From Rhodospirillales bacterium URHD0017 (GTDB lineage: Bacteria; Pseudomonadota; Alphaproteobacteria; Reyranellales; Reyranellaceae), in contig FODP01000002.1 of assembly GCA_900110395.1 (NCBI GenBank), forward strand, positions 1-64,000: 64,000 nucleotides of DNA. Reading direction: 5' to 3'. The first letter of the stretch is position 1. Each line of letters starts with the position of its first letter. Position numbers and translations under genes: made by a program. The notes below the pieces were generated by a model. It was given only the letters and a program-made list of their open reading frames with translations. It was not told the DNA's origin and did not search any database. Shown piece by piece: positions 50,180 to 58,715 of this stretch.

Positions 50180-50719
50180 TTAAGCGGCCTTAAGGACCTC
50201 TTCGCCCTTCTGCCAGTTGCAGGGGCAGAGCTCGTCGGTCTGCAGCGCATCGAGGACGCGCAGCACTTCCTGCGGATTGCGGCCGACCGAGAGATCGTTC
50301 ACCGACACGAAGCGGATGATGCCTTCGGGATCGACGATGAAAGTGGCGCGCAGACAGACGCCCTCGCTCTTGTCGAGGATGCCCAGCGCCTGGGACAGCT
50401 CGCGCTTGATGTCGGCCAGCATGGCGAACGGCAGGGCCTTCAGGTCGGCGTGGTTCTGGCGCCAAGCCAGGTGCACGAACTCGGAGTCGGTGGAGACGCC
50501 GTAGACGACCGTGTCGCGCTCGGCGAAGTCCTTGTTGAGCCTGCCGAAGGCGGCGATCTCGGTCGGGCAGACGAAGGTGAAATCCTTCGGCCAGAAGAAC
50601 ACGACCTTCCATTTGCCGGCGTCGCTCTTGTCGGACACCTGCTTGAAGGCCGTCTTCGCATCAGTGCTCACCACCGCCTTGAGGTCGAAGGAAGGAAACT
50701 TGTCGCCAATGGTCAGCAT
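50180..50719 (-). CDS. ahpC: Peroxiredoxin AhpC (AhpD-dependent type)
   Basis: 179 residues. Peroxidatic Cys51 lies in FTFVCPTE, and the C-terminal pair Cys165/Cys167 (ELCPCNW) matches the three-cysteine arrangement of AhpD-dependent AhpC. Reduces H2O2, organic peroxides and peroxynitrite in the cytosol. The promoter region carries a Fur/Irr-type palindrome just downstream of the likely -10 box. Confidence 0.95.
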   Translation of the reverse strand: MLTIGDKFPSFDLKAVVSTDAKTAFKQVSDKSDAGKWKVVFFWPKDFTFVCPTEIAAFGRLNKDFAERDTVVYGVSTDSEFVHLAWRQNHADLKALPFAMLADIKRELSQALGILDKSEGVCLRATFIVDPEGIIRFVSVNDLSVGRNPQEVLRVLDALQTDELCPCNWQKGEEVLKAA

Positions 50720-50738
50720 GAAACGCTCCGTTGAATAG

Positions 50739-50755
50739 ATTAGAACGTTTCTAAA
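50739..50755. promoter_or_regulatory. Irr/Fur-family box at the ahpC promoter
   Basis: TTAGAA, CGT, TTCTAA is a perfect 6-3-6 palindrome, and with flanking bases fits 16 of 17 positions of the rhizobial Irr-box (TTTAGAANNNTTCTAAA, from general knowledge). It overlaps the end of the likely -10 box by two bases and extends downstream, a position expected for repression. A PerR-like Fur-family protein is an alternative regulator. Confidence 0.6.
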
Positions 50756-50781
50756 TATGCTGCGCCTGCGTAGAATTGCAA
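50754..50781 (-). promoter_or_regulatory. Candidate sigma-70-type promoter of ahpCD
   Basis: On the minus strand, TTGCAA (50781-50776) and CATATT (50759-50754) form -35 and -10 boxes with a 16-base spacer. The region is AT-rich relative to neighbours, and the ahpC start codon lies 35 bases downstream. Confidence 0.5.
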
Positions 50782-50812
50782 GTCATTCGCAGAAACTATT
50801 TCAATGAAATAA

Positions 50813-51253
50813 TTACCCCTTCTTTTTCAATGGCTTAGGTTTTCGCTTCGCCGTCAATTCGCCGTACTTCATGCCTTCCAGCTTGATGCCGTCAGGGTCG
50901 AGGAAGAATACCGCGTAGTAGTCCTCGTAGTACTCGTCGGCCGGATCGACGATGCGAACGCGATGCTCCTTGAGGAAACTTTGCAACGCGTCGACGTCCT
51001 TCCGATTGCGCAGTTCGAAGGCATAGTGATGCAGGCCGACATCGCCGATGCGGTGCTTCTTGCGGCCCTCGGCGGCCGCGATCCAGTAGCGCGTCTTGCC
51101 GTTGGTCCAGCCGATCGTATTGGGATACTCGTCCGAGATCTCGAACCCCAGGAAGTCGAACAGGCGGCCATAAAAGGCCTTCGACTTCGCATAGTCGCTG
51201 ACCCTGATCGAGATGTGGTCGATGCCGACCACCTTGTTGGCTGGCTTGGCCAT
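50813..51253 (-). CDS. VOC-family (glyoxalase/dioxygenase superfamily) protein
   Basis: 146 residues with one vicinal-oxygen-chelate module: GIDHISIRVSDYAKSKAFYG at the start with a likely metal His, HRIGDVGLHHYAFELRNR in the middle, and VFFLDPDGIKLEG with an acidic ligand near the end. The tail is strongly basic (KRKPKPLKKKG). The start at 51253 matches the conserved N terminus. Function (lyase, isomerase or dioxygenase) cannot be chosen. Confidence 0.85.
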   Translation of the reverse strand: MAKPANKVVGIDHISIRVSDYAKSKAFYGRLFDFLGFEISDEYPNTIGWTNGKTRYWIAAAEGRKKHRIGDVGLHHYAFELRNRKDVDALQSFLKEHRVRIVDPADEYYEDYYAVFFLDPDGIKLEGMKYGELTAKRKPKPLKKKG

Positions 51254-51303
51254 GGGTGCACCTGTCGAATGGGGAATTCCTGTAGTCACAACGGCATGGA
51301 TGT

Positions 51304-51325
51304 CGGATTGTTACGCGACAATCCG
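51304..51325. promoter_or_regulatory. Perfect 8-bp hairpin before the binding-protein gene
   Basis: CGGATTGT (51304-51311) and ACAATCCG (51318-51325) are exact reverse complements around TACGCG. The right arm runs into the GGGGG ribosome binding site of the gene starting at 51337. It may be a DNA operator or an RNA element affecting translation. Confidence 0.45.
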
Positions 51326-51336
51326 GGGGCGAAACA

Positions 51337-52218
51337 ATGAGTGCACTATCGAAGACGTTTGGCGCGCTGACGCTGGCAAGCGCCGTGTGGTTCGCAGGCG
51401 AGGCTGCCGGCCAGACGCCAACACCGACGCTCGACCAGATCCGCGCCAGCAAGACGCTGCGCATCGCCTACGACCCCGATGCACCACCTTTCTCCTACAT
51501 CGCGCCCGGCAGCCCGGCCACCGCGGCGCCTCAGGGCTACTCGGTCGATCTCTGCCGCGCCGTCGCCGACCAGTTCAAGGAACAGCTCAAGATCCCTGAC
51601 CTGAAGGTGGCGTATGTCGCGGTCAATTCGGTGAATCGCTTCGACACCATCGTCGACAACAAGGCCGACCTGCTCTGCGAATCGTCGACCGCGACCCTGT
51701 CGCGTCGTAGCAAGGTCGATTTCTCCATCCCGATCTTCATCGACGGCGCGAGCTTCGCTATCGGCCCCAACGGTCCACGGGACGTAAAACAGCTTGCCGG
51801 CAAGAAGGTCGCCGTCCTGCCGGGCACCACGACCGAGCAGGAACTGCGCCGCGCTCTGACCGGCACGCAGATCAATGCCGAGCTGGTCATGGTGAAGACC
51901 AACCAGGAGGGCATTGACCTTCTCGCCAAGGGACAGGTCGCAGCCTATTTCGCCGATCGGGCGACGCTTACCTTCCTGCTGCGCAAGGAGAAGGAGGCCG
52001 CGAGCCTGCTGATGGCCGATACCTATCTCAGCATCGAGCCGATCGCCCTTGCCCTGCGTCGCGGCGACAGCGATTTCCGCCTCGCGGTCGACACGGCGCT
52101 CAGCCACATCTACCGGCGCGGCCAGATAGTCCAGGTCTTCAAAGGGGCTTTTGGCCCCCTCACCACGCCAAGCCCTCTCCTGAACGCCCTGTTCCAGATC
52201 TCGGGCTTGCCGGATTAG
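51337..52218 (+). CDS. Amino-acid ABC transporter substrate-binding protein (SBP family 3)
   Basis: 293 residues. Signal peptide (TFGALTLASAVWFAGEAAGQ), then the family-3 fold: TLRIAYDPDAPPFSYI, GYSVDLCRAVAD, VDFSIPIFIDGASF, and GKKVAVLPGTTTEQELR. Binds a polar amino acid in the periplasm. No permease or ATPase adjoins it; the next gene is an LLM-type flavoenzyme. GGGGG precedes the ATG. Confidence 0.9.
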   Translation: MSALSKTFGALTLASAVWFAGEAAGQTPTPTLDQIRASKTLRIAYDPDAPPFSYIAPGSPATAAPQGYSVDLCRAVADQFKEQLKIPDLKVAYVAVNSVNRFDTIVDNKADLLCESSTATLSRRSKVDFSIPIFIDGASFAIGPNGPRDVKQLAGKKVAVLPGTTTEQELRRALTGTQINAELVMVKTNQEGIDLLAKGQVAAYFADRATLTFLLRKEKEAASLLMADTYLSIEPIALALRRGDSDFRLAVDTALSHIYRRGQIVQVFKGAFGPLTTPSPLLNALFQISGLPD

Positions 52219-52241
52219 CCGAAGCAGGCCATCTGCTGCGT

Positions 52242-53252
52242 ATGCGTCTTTCCGTTCTCGATCAGTCGATCGCCGTCGCCGGCCGCCCCCAGGACCAGTC
52301 GATCCGCAATACCGTGGCGCTCGCCAAGCATTGCGAGGCGCTGGGCTACGAGCGCTTCTGGGTCTCCGAACATCACAACCATCCGACCATCGTCGGCACG
52401 GCGCCCGAGATCGTGATCGCGGCGATCGCCGCCACTACCGATCGTATCCGCATCGGCAGCGCCGGCATCATGCTGCCGCACTACGCGCCCTTCAAAGTGG
52501 CCGAGGTATTCCGTGTGCTCGATGCGCTGGCACCGGGCCGCATCGACATGGGCCTTGGCCGTGCTCCAGGCTCCGACGGACGAACGGCCTTTGCTCTCAA
52601 TCCTGCCGCCAATGAAAGACCGGAGCATTTTCCAGCGGACGTGCGCGATCTCATTGCCTGGGTTCATGGCGAGCCCTTGGTCGATCGCCATCCCTTCGCC
52701 GCCGTAAAAGCCTTCCCGCAAGGCGAGACGGCGCCCGAGGTCTGGATCCTTGGCAGCTCCGATTACGGCGCCCAGGTCGCCGCCCTGTTCGGCCTGCCCT
52801 ACTGCTACGCCTGGTTCTTCAGCGACGGCGCCGGCGGCGAGCGCGCCATAAAGCTCTACAAGGAGAAGTACCGGCCGAGCGCGCGCCATCCCGAGCCGCG
52901 CTCGGGCCTCTGCGTCTGGGCGCTGGCCGCCGGGACCATCGAGGAGGCGCAGTACCATTTCACGTCACGCGCGCTCTCGCGCATGAACCGTGATCGCGGC
53001 ATCCTGGTGCCGCTGGATGCGCCTGATGTCGCCGCCAAGGCGCTCGAAGAGTACGACCAGGGCCGCGTCGAGCGTTTTCGTCGCGATTCCTTTGTCGGTA
53101 CCGGCCTCGAGGTCGCCGCTCGAATCGAGGAGCTCAAGGATCGCGTCGGCGTCGACGAAATGGCCGTGGTCACCTGGACGCACGACGAAGACGTGCGGCG
53201 GGCGAGCTACACGCATCTCGCCCGCGCCATGGGGTTTGCGCCGAAAGCCTAG
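52242..53252 (+). CDS. LLM-class flavin-dependent oxidoreductase
   Basis: 336 residues, luciferase-like monooxygenase fold: SVLDQSIAVAGR at the start, YERFWVSEHHNHPTIVGTAPE, TDRIRIGSAGIMLPHYAPF, and DMGLGRAPGSDG. It belongs to the FMN-dependent MsnO8/YhbW-like subgroup. The substrate is unknown. There is no good ribosome binding site. Its stop overlaps the convergent gene by 4 bases. Confidence 0.9.
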   Translation: MRLSVLDQSIAVAGRPQDQSIRNTVALAKHCEALGYERFWVSEHHNHPTIVGTAPEIVIAAIAATTDRIRIGSAGIMLPHYAPFKVAEVFRVLDALAPGRIDMGLGRAPGSDGRTAFALNPAANERPEHFPADVRDLIAWVHGEPLVDRHPFAAVKAFPQGETAPEVWILGSSDYGAQVAALFGLPYCYAWFFSDGAGGERAIKLYKEKYRPSARHPEPRSGLCVWALAAGTIEEAQYHFTSRALSRMNRDRGILVPLDAPDVAAKALEEYDQGRVERFRRDSFVGTGLEVAARIEELKDRVGVDEMAVVTWTHDEDVRRASYTHLARAMGFAPKA

Positions 53253-53830
53253 CGCGCCTCCGTCCAGCTCTCCGAAAATGCCAGCGCGCAGGTACTGAAA
53301 GGCCGGCCTTCGCGGTCGCGCTTCCAGGGCGTGCCGCGCGCTTGATTGCCGTTTATGGTGAGCCGCGCACCCATTGCCGGCACCAGCACTGTGCAAACGC
53401 CGTACTGCCGGTTCTGCGGCGGCTGGTTGGGTTCCGTGTGGATCAGAAGCGGCTCGCCGATGTCGTACCAGGTCATGGCGATGTCGGCGCCGTGCGCCTT
53501 GATGTGCTCGGTCCAGAAGTAGCGCGGATCGCCCGACTTCGAGAAGCTGGCGTCGATCACGGGGACCGTCGCGTCCTTGAGCTCGGCATTGAGCATGCCC
53601 TGCACGGTCTGCTGCAGCCAGCGTGCCATGGCGATGTTGTCAGAATAGATCCGCCAATGGCCGTTTGTCAGCTCGCTCTTCACGTAGAGCACATGTCCCG
53701 GCCCGGCCGGGCAGAACAGGATCCGCCAGTAGCTGGCATCGGTCGAATTGGGATCGCCGTCCTTTTCGGACAAGCGGATGAACGGGTTTTCCCCGGTCAG
53801 AATCAAACGATGCGGATCTGCGACAGGCAT
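53249..53830 (-). CDS. Hypothetical protein, 193 aa
   Basis: A soluble protein with regular alpha/beta character: ASYWRILFCPAGPGHVLYVK, HWRIYSDNIAMARWLQQTV, and a C-terminal region with G-V-C-T-V-L-V-P and AFSESW. I do not recognise the family; the beta-rich C-terminal half could bind a ligand. GGAAGGGGAAGAG precedes the ATG, so translation is likely. Confidence 0.65.
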   Translation of the reverse strand: MPVADPHRLILTGENPFIRLSEKDGDPNSTDASYWRILFCPAGPGHVLYVKSELTNGHWRIYSDNIAMARWLQQTVQGMLNAELKDATVPVIDASFSKSGDPRYFWTEHIKAHGADIAMTWYDIGEPLLIHTEPNQPPQNRQYGVCTVLVPAMGARLTINGNQARGTPWKRDREGRPFSTCALAFSESWTEAR

Positions 53831-53912
53831 TCTCTTCCCCTTCCGGAACCGGCCGAGACGAGTCGGCGTTCTCCACAGTTGCAGGGTCAGAGCCTAGCAG
53901 GAGGCCGCAAAA

Positions 53913-56273
53913 ATGCGCGAATTGTTTCGTGGCGTCGCCGCAATCGCGGCGGGACTACTCGGAGCGACCCTGGCCTGGTCAAGCGCCATGGCCCAAAGCG
54001 AGCCGCCGGGCCGGGTCGGGCGTCTCGCCTTCGTCAACGGCGCGGTCTCCTTCCACGATGACGTGCAGAGCGGCTGGACGCGGGCTGTCGTCAACACGCC
54101 GCTGACCACTGGCGACGCCCTATGGACGGAACCCAACGCCCGTAGCGAGGTCTCGCTCGCCGGCACGCGCATCCGCATGGAAGGCGCCACCGAGCTCGAC
54201 GTGCTGGCGCTCGACGACAGCCAGACCCGCCTGCAGCTCGGACAGGGCCGCATCGACGTGAAGTCCTTCGCGACCGACACCAACCAGCCCTACGAGATCG
54301 TCACGCCGCGCGGCACCATCAAGCTGCTGCAGCAAGGCGACTATTATGTCGAGGCAGGCTCGACCCAGGATCCGACGCGGCTCGGCGTGCGGGCTGGCGC
54401 GGCGCAGATCCAGGGCCTGAACGGTCAGGTCCTGGCGGTGGGGCCCAACCAGGTCGCCGAAGTGACCGGCGACGGCAGCGCCATGCAGCTTCGCACCATC
54501 CAGACCGCGCCGCCCACGCCGCCGGCTTACTGGGCGAGCCGCGATCGCCAGGTCGCCTACGAACCGCCGCAGTACCTGTCGGCAGGCATGACCGGCTATG
54601 AAGACCTCAACGCTTACGGCGACTGGATCAACGACGGCAGCTACGGCCAGGTCTGGGCGCCGCGCGCCGTACCGAGTGGCTGGGCGCCGTACCGAACCGG
54701 CCACTGGTCCTACGTGCAGCCGTGGGGCTGGACCTGGATCGACGAGCAGCCATGGGGCTTCGCGCCGTACCACTACGGCCGGTGGGCCAATGCCGGCAAT
54801 CGCTGGGTCTGGGTGCCGCCGCAGCGCGACGTGCGCCCGGTCTATGCGCCGGCGCTGGTCGCCTTCGTCGGCGGCGTGGAACTCGCCATGACGCTCGGCA
54901 ACCAGAGCGCGGCGCCGGTCGGCTGGTTCCCGCTGGGACCGCGCGAGGTCTACGTGCCACCCTACACGACCGATCGCGACTATTACCTGCGGCTCAATCG
55001 GACGGCGCGCGTCGAAGATCACCTCCTCGAGGACCGCTGGCAGCGCGCCCAGCGCCGGGAGGCCTTCGTCGCCGGCCAGAACTCGGTGCTGATGAACCAG
55101 CGCTTCGCCACCGTCGTGCCGACCTCGGCCTTCGTGCAGTCGCAGCCGGTCATGCGCTCCGCCCTTCGGGTGCAGCCGCAGGTGATCGCCGCCGCACCGG
55201 TGGCGCCCGTTGCGGCACCGCCCGCGCCGACGGCATCTGTAGTCAGCGCCGCCACGCCAAATGCCGCCGCGCCAGCGACGGTGACGCCGCTCGCAGCGCC
55301 TCAGGCCAGGAGTATGGCCGCACCCGCGCCGCAGCCGGTCGATCCCAAGGCCGAAGCCGCTGCCAAGGCGAGCGCCGAGACGGCGCTGAAGACCAGCAAT
55401 ATTGCGGTCGCCAAGACCGCCGTTGCCGACATGCCAACGCTTGCCAGGCCGGCTTCCGCCCAGCTGACCGCCGCGCCGGGCCCGAAGGTCGCTTCGATGC
55501 AGCCGAAAGCCGCGACCGACGACAAGAGCCGGCAGATCGCGCCGGCGCTTGTGCCGCGGCAGGGCGCGGCGCCGCCGCAGCTCAAAGGTGCGGTCACGCC
55601 GGCACCTGCGTCGACCGAACCGGCCAAGCCCGGCGATCCGCCGAAGCAGCAGCAGGCTGCGCCTCAGCCCCAAGCCGCGCCGTCGCCCGCGCCACAAGCC
55701 CGGCCGGAGGCGCCACGGCAGCAGGCGACGCCGCCGCTGCCGGCGCCGCAACAGGGCCGGCCCGTCGAACCCACAAAGCCACAGGCAGCACCGCAGCCGC
55801 AGCCGAAGCCTGCCGAGCCCACGCGTCAGCAGGCTGCGCCGCCACCCCAGGCGCCGCAGGCACCACAAGCCCAGCAGCCGCGCCCCGAACCGCCGAAGCA
55901 GCCACAGGCGGCTCCGCCGCCGCAGCGTGCCGCGCCTCAGCAGGAGGGCCACGCCGCGCCGCCGCGTCCGCAGCCCGCGCCGCAACAGGCCCAGCCTCAG
56001 CAACAGGCAGCACCGCCGCCACAGCGTCAGCCCGCTCCGCAGCAGCAGACGGCACCGCAACAGCATCAGGCAGCGCCGCAGCAGCAGCGCCAGGCGGCGC
56101 CTCCGCCTCAATCGCAACCGCAGCCGCAGCCACAGCGCCAGGCGGCGCCCCAGCCGCAGCCTCAACCGCAACATCAGGCCGCGCCTCAGCCGCAGCAGCA
56201 TCAGGCACCGCAGCCCCAGCAGGCGCAGACGCCGAAGCCTCAGGGCAACGACAAGAAGGACGAAAAGAAGTAG
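53913..56273 (+). CDS. Exported FecR-domain protein with Trp-rich repeats and Pro/Gln/Ala-rich tail
   Basis: 786 residues. Signal peptide (about 1-28, ending AMAQ). A FecR domain spans about 35-175 (GDALWTEPNARSEVSL, LGQGRIDVKSF, ETVTPRGT-like PYEIVTPRGTIKL). Residues about 195-320 are Trp/Tyr/Pro-rich repeats (GHWSYVQPWGWTWIDEQPWG, PYHYGRWANAGNRWVWVPP) as in DUF6600-type proteins. From about 560 the chain is low-complexity Pro/Gln/Ala. It probably sits in the periplasm or cell surface. AGGAGG precedes the ATG. No sigma or TonB partner is adjacent, so FecR-type signalling is not evident. Confidence 0.78.
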   Translation: MRELFRGVAAIAAGLLGATLAWSSAMAQSEPPGRVGRLAFVNGAVSFHDDVQSGWTRAVVNTPLTTGDALWTEPNARSEVSLAGTRIRMEGATELDVLALDDSQTRLQLGQGRIDVKSFATDTNQPYEIVTPRGTIKLLQQGDYYVEAGSTQDPTRLGVRAGAAQIQGLNGQVLAVGPNQVAEVTGDGSAMQLRTIQTAPPTPPAYWASRDRQVAYEPPQYLSAGMTGYEDLNAYGDWINDGSYGQVWAPRAVPSGWAPYRTGHWSYVQPWGWTWIDEQPWGFAPYHYGRWANAGNRWVWVPPQRDVRPVYAPALVAFVGGVELAMTLGNQSAAPVGWFPLGPREVYVPPYTTDRDYYLRLNRTARVEDHLLEDRWQRAQRREAFVAGQNSVLMNQRFATVVPTSAFVQSQPVMRSALRVQPQVIAAAPVAPVAAPPAPTASVVSAATPNAAAPATVTPLAAPQARSMAAPAPQPVDPKAEAAAKASAETALKTSNIAVAKTAVADMPTLARPASAQLTAAPGPKVASMQPKAATDDKSRQIAPALVPRQGAAPPQLKGAVTPAPASTEPAKPGDPPKQQQAAPQPQAAPSPAPQARPEAPRQQATPPLPAPQQGRPVEPTKPQAAPQPQPKPAEPTRQQAAPPPQAPQAPQAQQPRPEPPKQPQAAPPPQRAAPQQEGHAAPPRPQPAPQQAQPQQQAAPPPQRQPAPQQQTAPQQHQAAPQQQRQAAPPPQSQPQPQPQRQAAPQPQPQPQHQAAPQPQQHQAPQPQQAQTPKPQGNDKKDEKK
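55620..56265 (+). repeat. Low-complexity Pro/Gln/Ala coding tract
   Basis: About 215 codons of CAG/CCG/GCC-type repeats within the FecR-domain gene. Irregular PQAAPQ, QQAAPP and PQPQ units are repeated. Such a tract is prone to length change by slippage and is likely disordered in the protein. Confidence 0.8.
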
Positions 56274-56277
56274 TGGG

Positions 56278-57249
56278 CTAGAGGACTTGGTTGCGCAACG
56301 AGGCCTTCTCGTCGCGCCACAGCCGATCGAGATTCTCGACCAGGATGTCGATCACGTTGTCCTCGTAGGCGCGGGTCTCGCCCGCTGTATGGGGCGTGAC
56401 GAAGACGTTGGGCATGGTCCAGAGCGGCGAGGCGGCCGGCAAGGGTTCCTCCGCGGTGACGTCGATCGCGGCGGCCCAGATGCGGTTGTTCTTCATGGTG
56501 TCGATCAGGGCCGTCTCGTCGGCGACCTTGCCGCGCGCTACGTTGACGAAGACTGACGCGGGCTTCATCGCCTTGAACGCCGCGGCGCTCATCAGGCCCG
56601 TGGTCTCGGGCGTGAGCGCGCAGGTCAGCGCCACGATGTCGGCCTGCGGCACCAGCTTCACCAGGTCACCCATGCCGTAGATTGAATCGGCGCCGTTCTC
56701 GCCCTGCGAGGGATCGCGGCGGATGCCGATCACCTTCATGCCAAAGGCCTTGGCGAGCAGGGCGAGATGGCTGCCGATGCGGCCCATGCCGACGACCAGC
56801 AGGGTCTTGCCGCCGAGCTCGTCCTCGCGCTGGGCGAGGTCGCCGATCATGCCGCGCCACATCTTCTGGTGCTGGTTGTCGCGCGCCTCGGGCAGGCGCC
56901 GGAAGATCGCCAGGATGAGGGCGATCGCATGCTCGGCCACGGCGCGGGCATTGACGCCGGCGGCGCTGGCGAGCCGCACACCCTTGGCGCCGAGCTGCTC
57001 CTTGGAATACTGGTCCATGCCCGAGCTGATCGACTGGATGAACTTCAGCTTGGAGGCATGCGGGATCAGGTCGTTCTTCCACATACCTGAGGCCACCACG
57101 ATGTCGGCCTCGCCGATCCGCTTCACCAGGTCGTCGTACGCCCAGACCTGGAAGCTCTTGATGCCGGTCTTTCGCAGCTCGAAGCGCGCCTGCATCTGGT
57201 AAGCCGCGTGCGCAAAGCAGATCGTCAGATTGTCCTTCGACGGAAACAT
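56278..57249 (-). CDS. D-isomer-specific 2-hydroxyacid dehydrogenase
   Basis: 323 residues. NAD-binding GMGRIGSHLALLAKAFGMKV (about 155-174), then VNVARGKVADETAL with the active-site Arg, Glu in AAIDVTAEEPLP, and His in VTPHTAGET. Reduces 2-oxo acids to D-2-hydroxy acids. I use the ATG at 57249; an in-frame TTG lies three codons upstream. It is the last gene of the amino-acid transport and D-amino-acid dehydrogenase operon, 14 bases after the ATPase gene. Confidence 0.92.
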   Translation of the reverse strand: MFPSKDNLTICFAHAAYQMQARFELRKTGIKSFQVWAYDDLVKRIGEADIVVASGMWKNDLIPHASKLKFIQSISSGMDQYSKEQLGAKGVRLASAAGVNARAVAEHAIALILAIFRRLPEARDNQHQKMWRGMIGDLAQREDELGGKTLLVVGMGRIGSHLALLAKAFGMKVIGIRRDPSQGENGADSIYGMGDLVKLVPQADIVALTCALTPETTGLMSAAAFKAMKPASVFVNVARGKVADETALIDTMKNNRIWAAAIDVTAEEPLPAASPLWTMPNVFVTPHTAGETRAYEDNVIDILVENLDRLWRDEKASLRNQVL

Positions 57250-57263
57250 TCGCCCCAAACTCC

Positions 57264-58031
57264 CTAGGCTTTGCGCTCTCCGATGGTGCTGTGGAAGCGC
57301 GACAGGAACGACGCCGTACGCGGGTTCTGGGGCCGGAGCAAGACCTCTTCCGCCCGGCCCTGCTCGACCACCTGGCCCGCATCCATGACCAGGACCTGGT
57401 CGGCGACATCACGCGCGAAGGCCATCTCATGCGTCACCACGATCATGGTGGTGCCGTCGGTCGCGAGCTGCTTCATGACGTCCAAGACCTCGCCCACCAG
57501 CTCGGGATCTAGCGCCGACGTCACCTCGTCGAACAGCATGATCTCCGGCGCCATCGCCATGGCGCGCGCAATGGCGACACGCTGCTGCTGGCCACCCGAC
57601 AGGTTGCGCGGAAAGCGTTCCGTGAAGGCGGCGAGGCCGACCTTGGCCAGAAGATCGCGGGCGACGGTCTCGGCCTCGGGCTTCGGCATCTTCTTCACGA
57701 TGACCGGGCCCGACATCACGTTCTGCAGCGCCGTCATGTGCGGAAAGAGGTCGAACTGCTGGAACACCATGCCGATGCGGGCGCGAAAGCGCGCCAGATC
57801 ACGACCGCGCGGCATGGAATGCGTGGCGCCGAAGTCGACAAGCCGGTCGCCGACCTGCAGCGTGCCCGCCGACGGCTTCTCCAGCAAATTGATGCAGCGC
57901 AGGAAGGTCGACTTCCCGCAGCCTGACGGGCCGATCACGACCACGACTTGGCCGCGATCGACCTCCAGCGACACGCCGCGCACTGCCTCGACGTTACCGT
58001 AACTCTTGCGCAGGCCCTCGACCTTGACCAT
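57264..58031 (-). CDS. Amino-acid ABC transporter ATP-binding protein
   Basis: 255 residues from the ATG at 58031. Walker A GPSGCGKST (34-42), signature LSGGQQQR, Walker B IMLFDEVTSALDPE and switch His in VVTHEM. This is the polar-amino-acid (HisP/GlnQ) type. A longer version starting at TTG 58052 would overlap the permease stop. Powers the permease encoded immediately upstream. Confidence 0.93.
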   Translation of the reverse strand: MVKVEGLRKSYGNVEAVRGVSLEVDRGQVVVVIGPSGCGKSTFLRCINLLEKPSAGTLQVGDRLVDFGATHSMPRGRDLARFRARIGMVFQQFDLFPHMTALQNVMSGPVIVKKMPKPEAETVARDLLAKVGLAAFTERFPRNLSGGQQQRVAIARAMAMAPEIMLFDEVTSALDPELVGEVLDVMKQLATDGTTMIVVTHEMAFARDVADQVLVMDAGQVVEQGRAEEVLLRPQNPRTASFLSRFHSTIGERKA

Positions 58032-58041
58032 CACCTCGCTG

Positions 58042-58713
58042 CTACTGGTCAACGCGCGCCTCCAGGCGGGCCGCCCACAGGGTGAGCGGATAGAGGATAA
58101 TGAAGTAGGCGATGGCGACGCTGGTATAGACCTCGAGCGGCCGGAAGGTGTCGGAGACGATGATCGAACCCGTGTACATGAGGTCGGGGATCGCCACGAC
58201 GTAGAGCAGCGAGGTGTTCTTGAGCTGGATTATCGACTGGTTGACGAACGGCGGGATCATGCGCTTGGTGGCCTGCGGCAGGATGATATGGCGCATCAGC
58301 TCGCCGCCGGTCATGCCGAGCGCGCGCGAGGCCTGCCACTGGCCCTTGTCGATCGAGATGATGCCGCCGCGGAAGATCTCGGTGGCGAAGGCACCCATGT
58401 AGAGCGTGAGGCCGAGGCCTGCCGCGAACCAGTCGGGCAGCTCGACCTGCAGCACGATCGGCAACGCGTAGTAGAACCAGACGATCTGCACCAGGAGCGG
58501 CGTGCAGCGGAAGATCTCCACGTAGTAATGGACCGGCAGGGTCACCCAGCGGCTGCGCACCAGCAGCAGCAAGCCGCAGATGACGCCGATGATCATGCCC
58601 CCGGCTATAGTGCCCACGGAATAGGCCAGCGTGACGCCGAGCCCCTTCGCCCAGAGATGGGTGTAGCTGAGGACGAGACCGAAGTCCCATTTGTAGACGA
58701 CGGCGAGGATCAT
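58042..58713 (-). CDS. Amino-acid ABC transporter permease
   Basis: 223 residues with about five membrane helices and the polar-amino-acid permease motif: EIFRCTPLLVQIVWFYYALP, AFATEIFRGGIISIDKGQW, ALGMTGGELMRHIILPQA (EAA-type loop). The ATG at 58713 lies 2 bases after the stop of the D-amino-acid dehydrogenase gene. Only one permease is encoded, so it probably forms a homodimer. Confidence 0.92.
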   Translation of the reverse strand: MILAVVYKWDFGLVLSYTHLWAKGLGVTLAYSVGTIAGGMIIGVICGLLLLVRSRWVTLPVHYYVEIFRCTPLLVQIVWFYYALPIVLQVELPDWFAAGLGLTLYMGAFATEIFRGGIISIDKGQWQASRALGMTGGELMRHIILPQATKRMIPPFVNQSIIQLKNTSLLYVVAIPDLMYTGSIIVSDTFRPLEVYTSVAIAYFIILYPLTLWAARLEARVDQ

Positions 58714-58715
58714 GG

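Noticed and set aside
55620..56265. CRISPR-like or tandem DNA repeats
   Set aside because: The units are irregular in length and sequence and encode a continuous Pro/Gln/Ala tract in frame; there are no spacers.
53913..56556. Long open frames on both strands across the FecR-type gene, including one of about 690 residues
   Set aside because: They arise because GC-rich Pro/Gln/Ala codons lack stops in other frames. Their compositions (Arg/Leu or Ser/Arg only) are not protein-like and they have no start signals.
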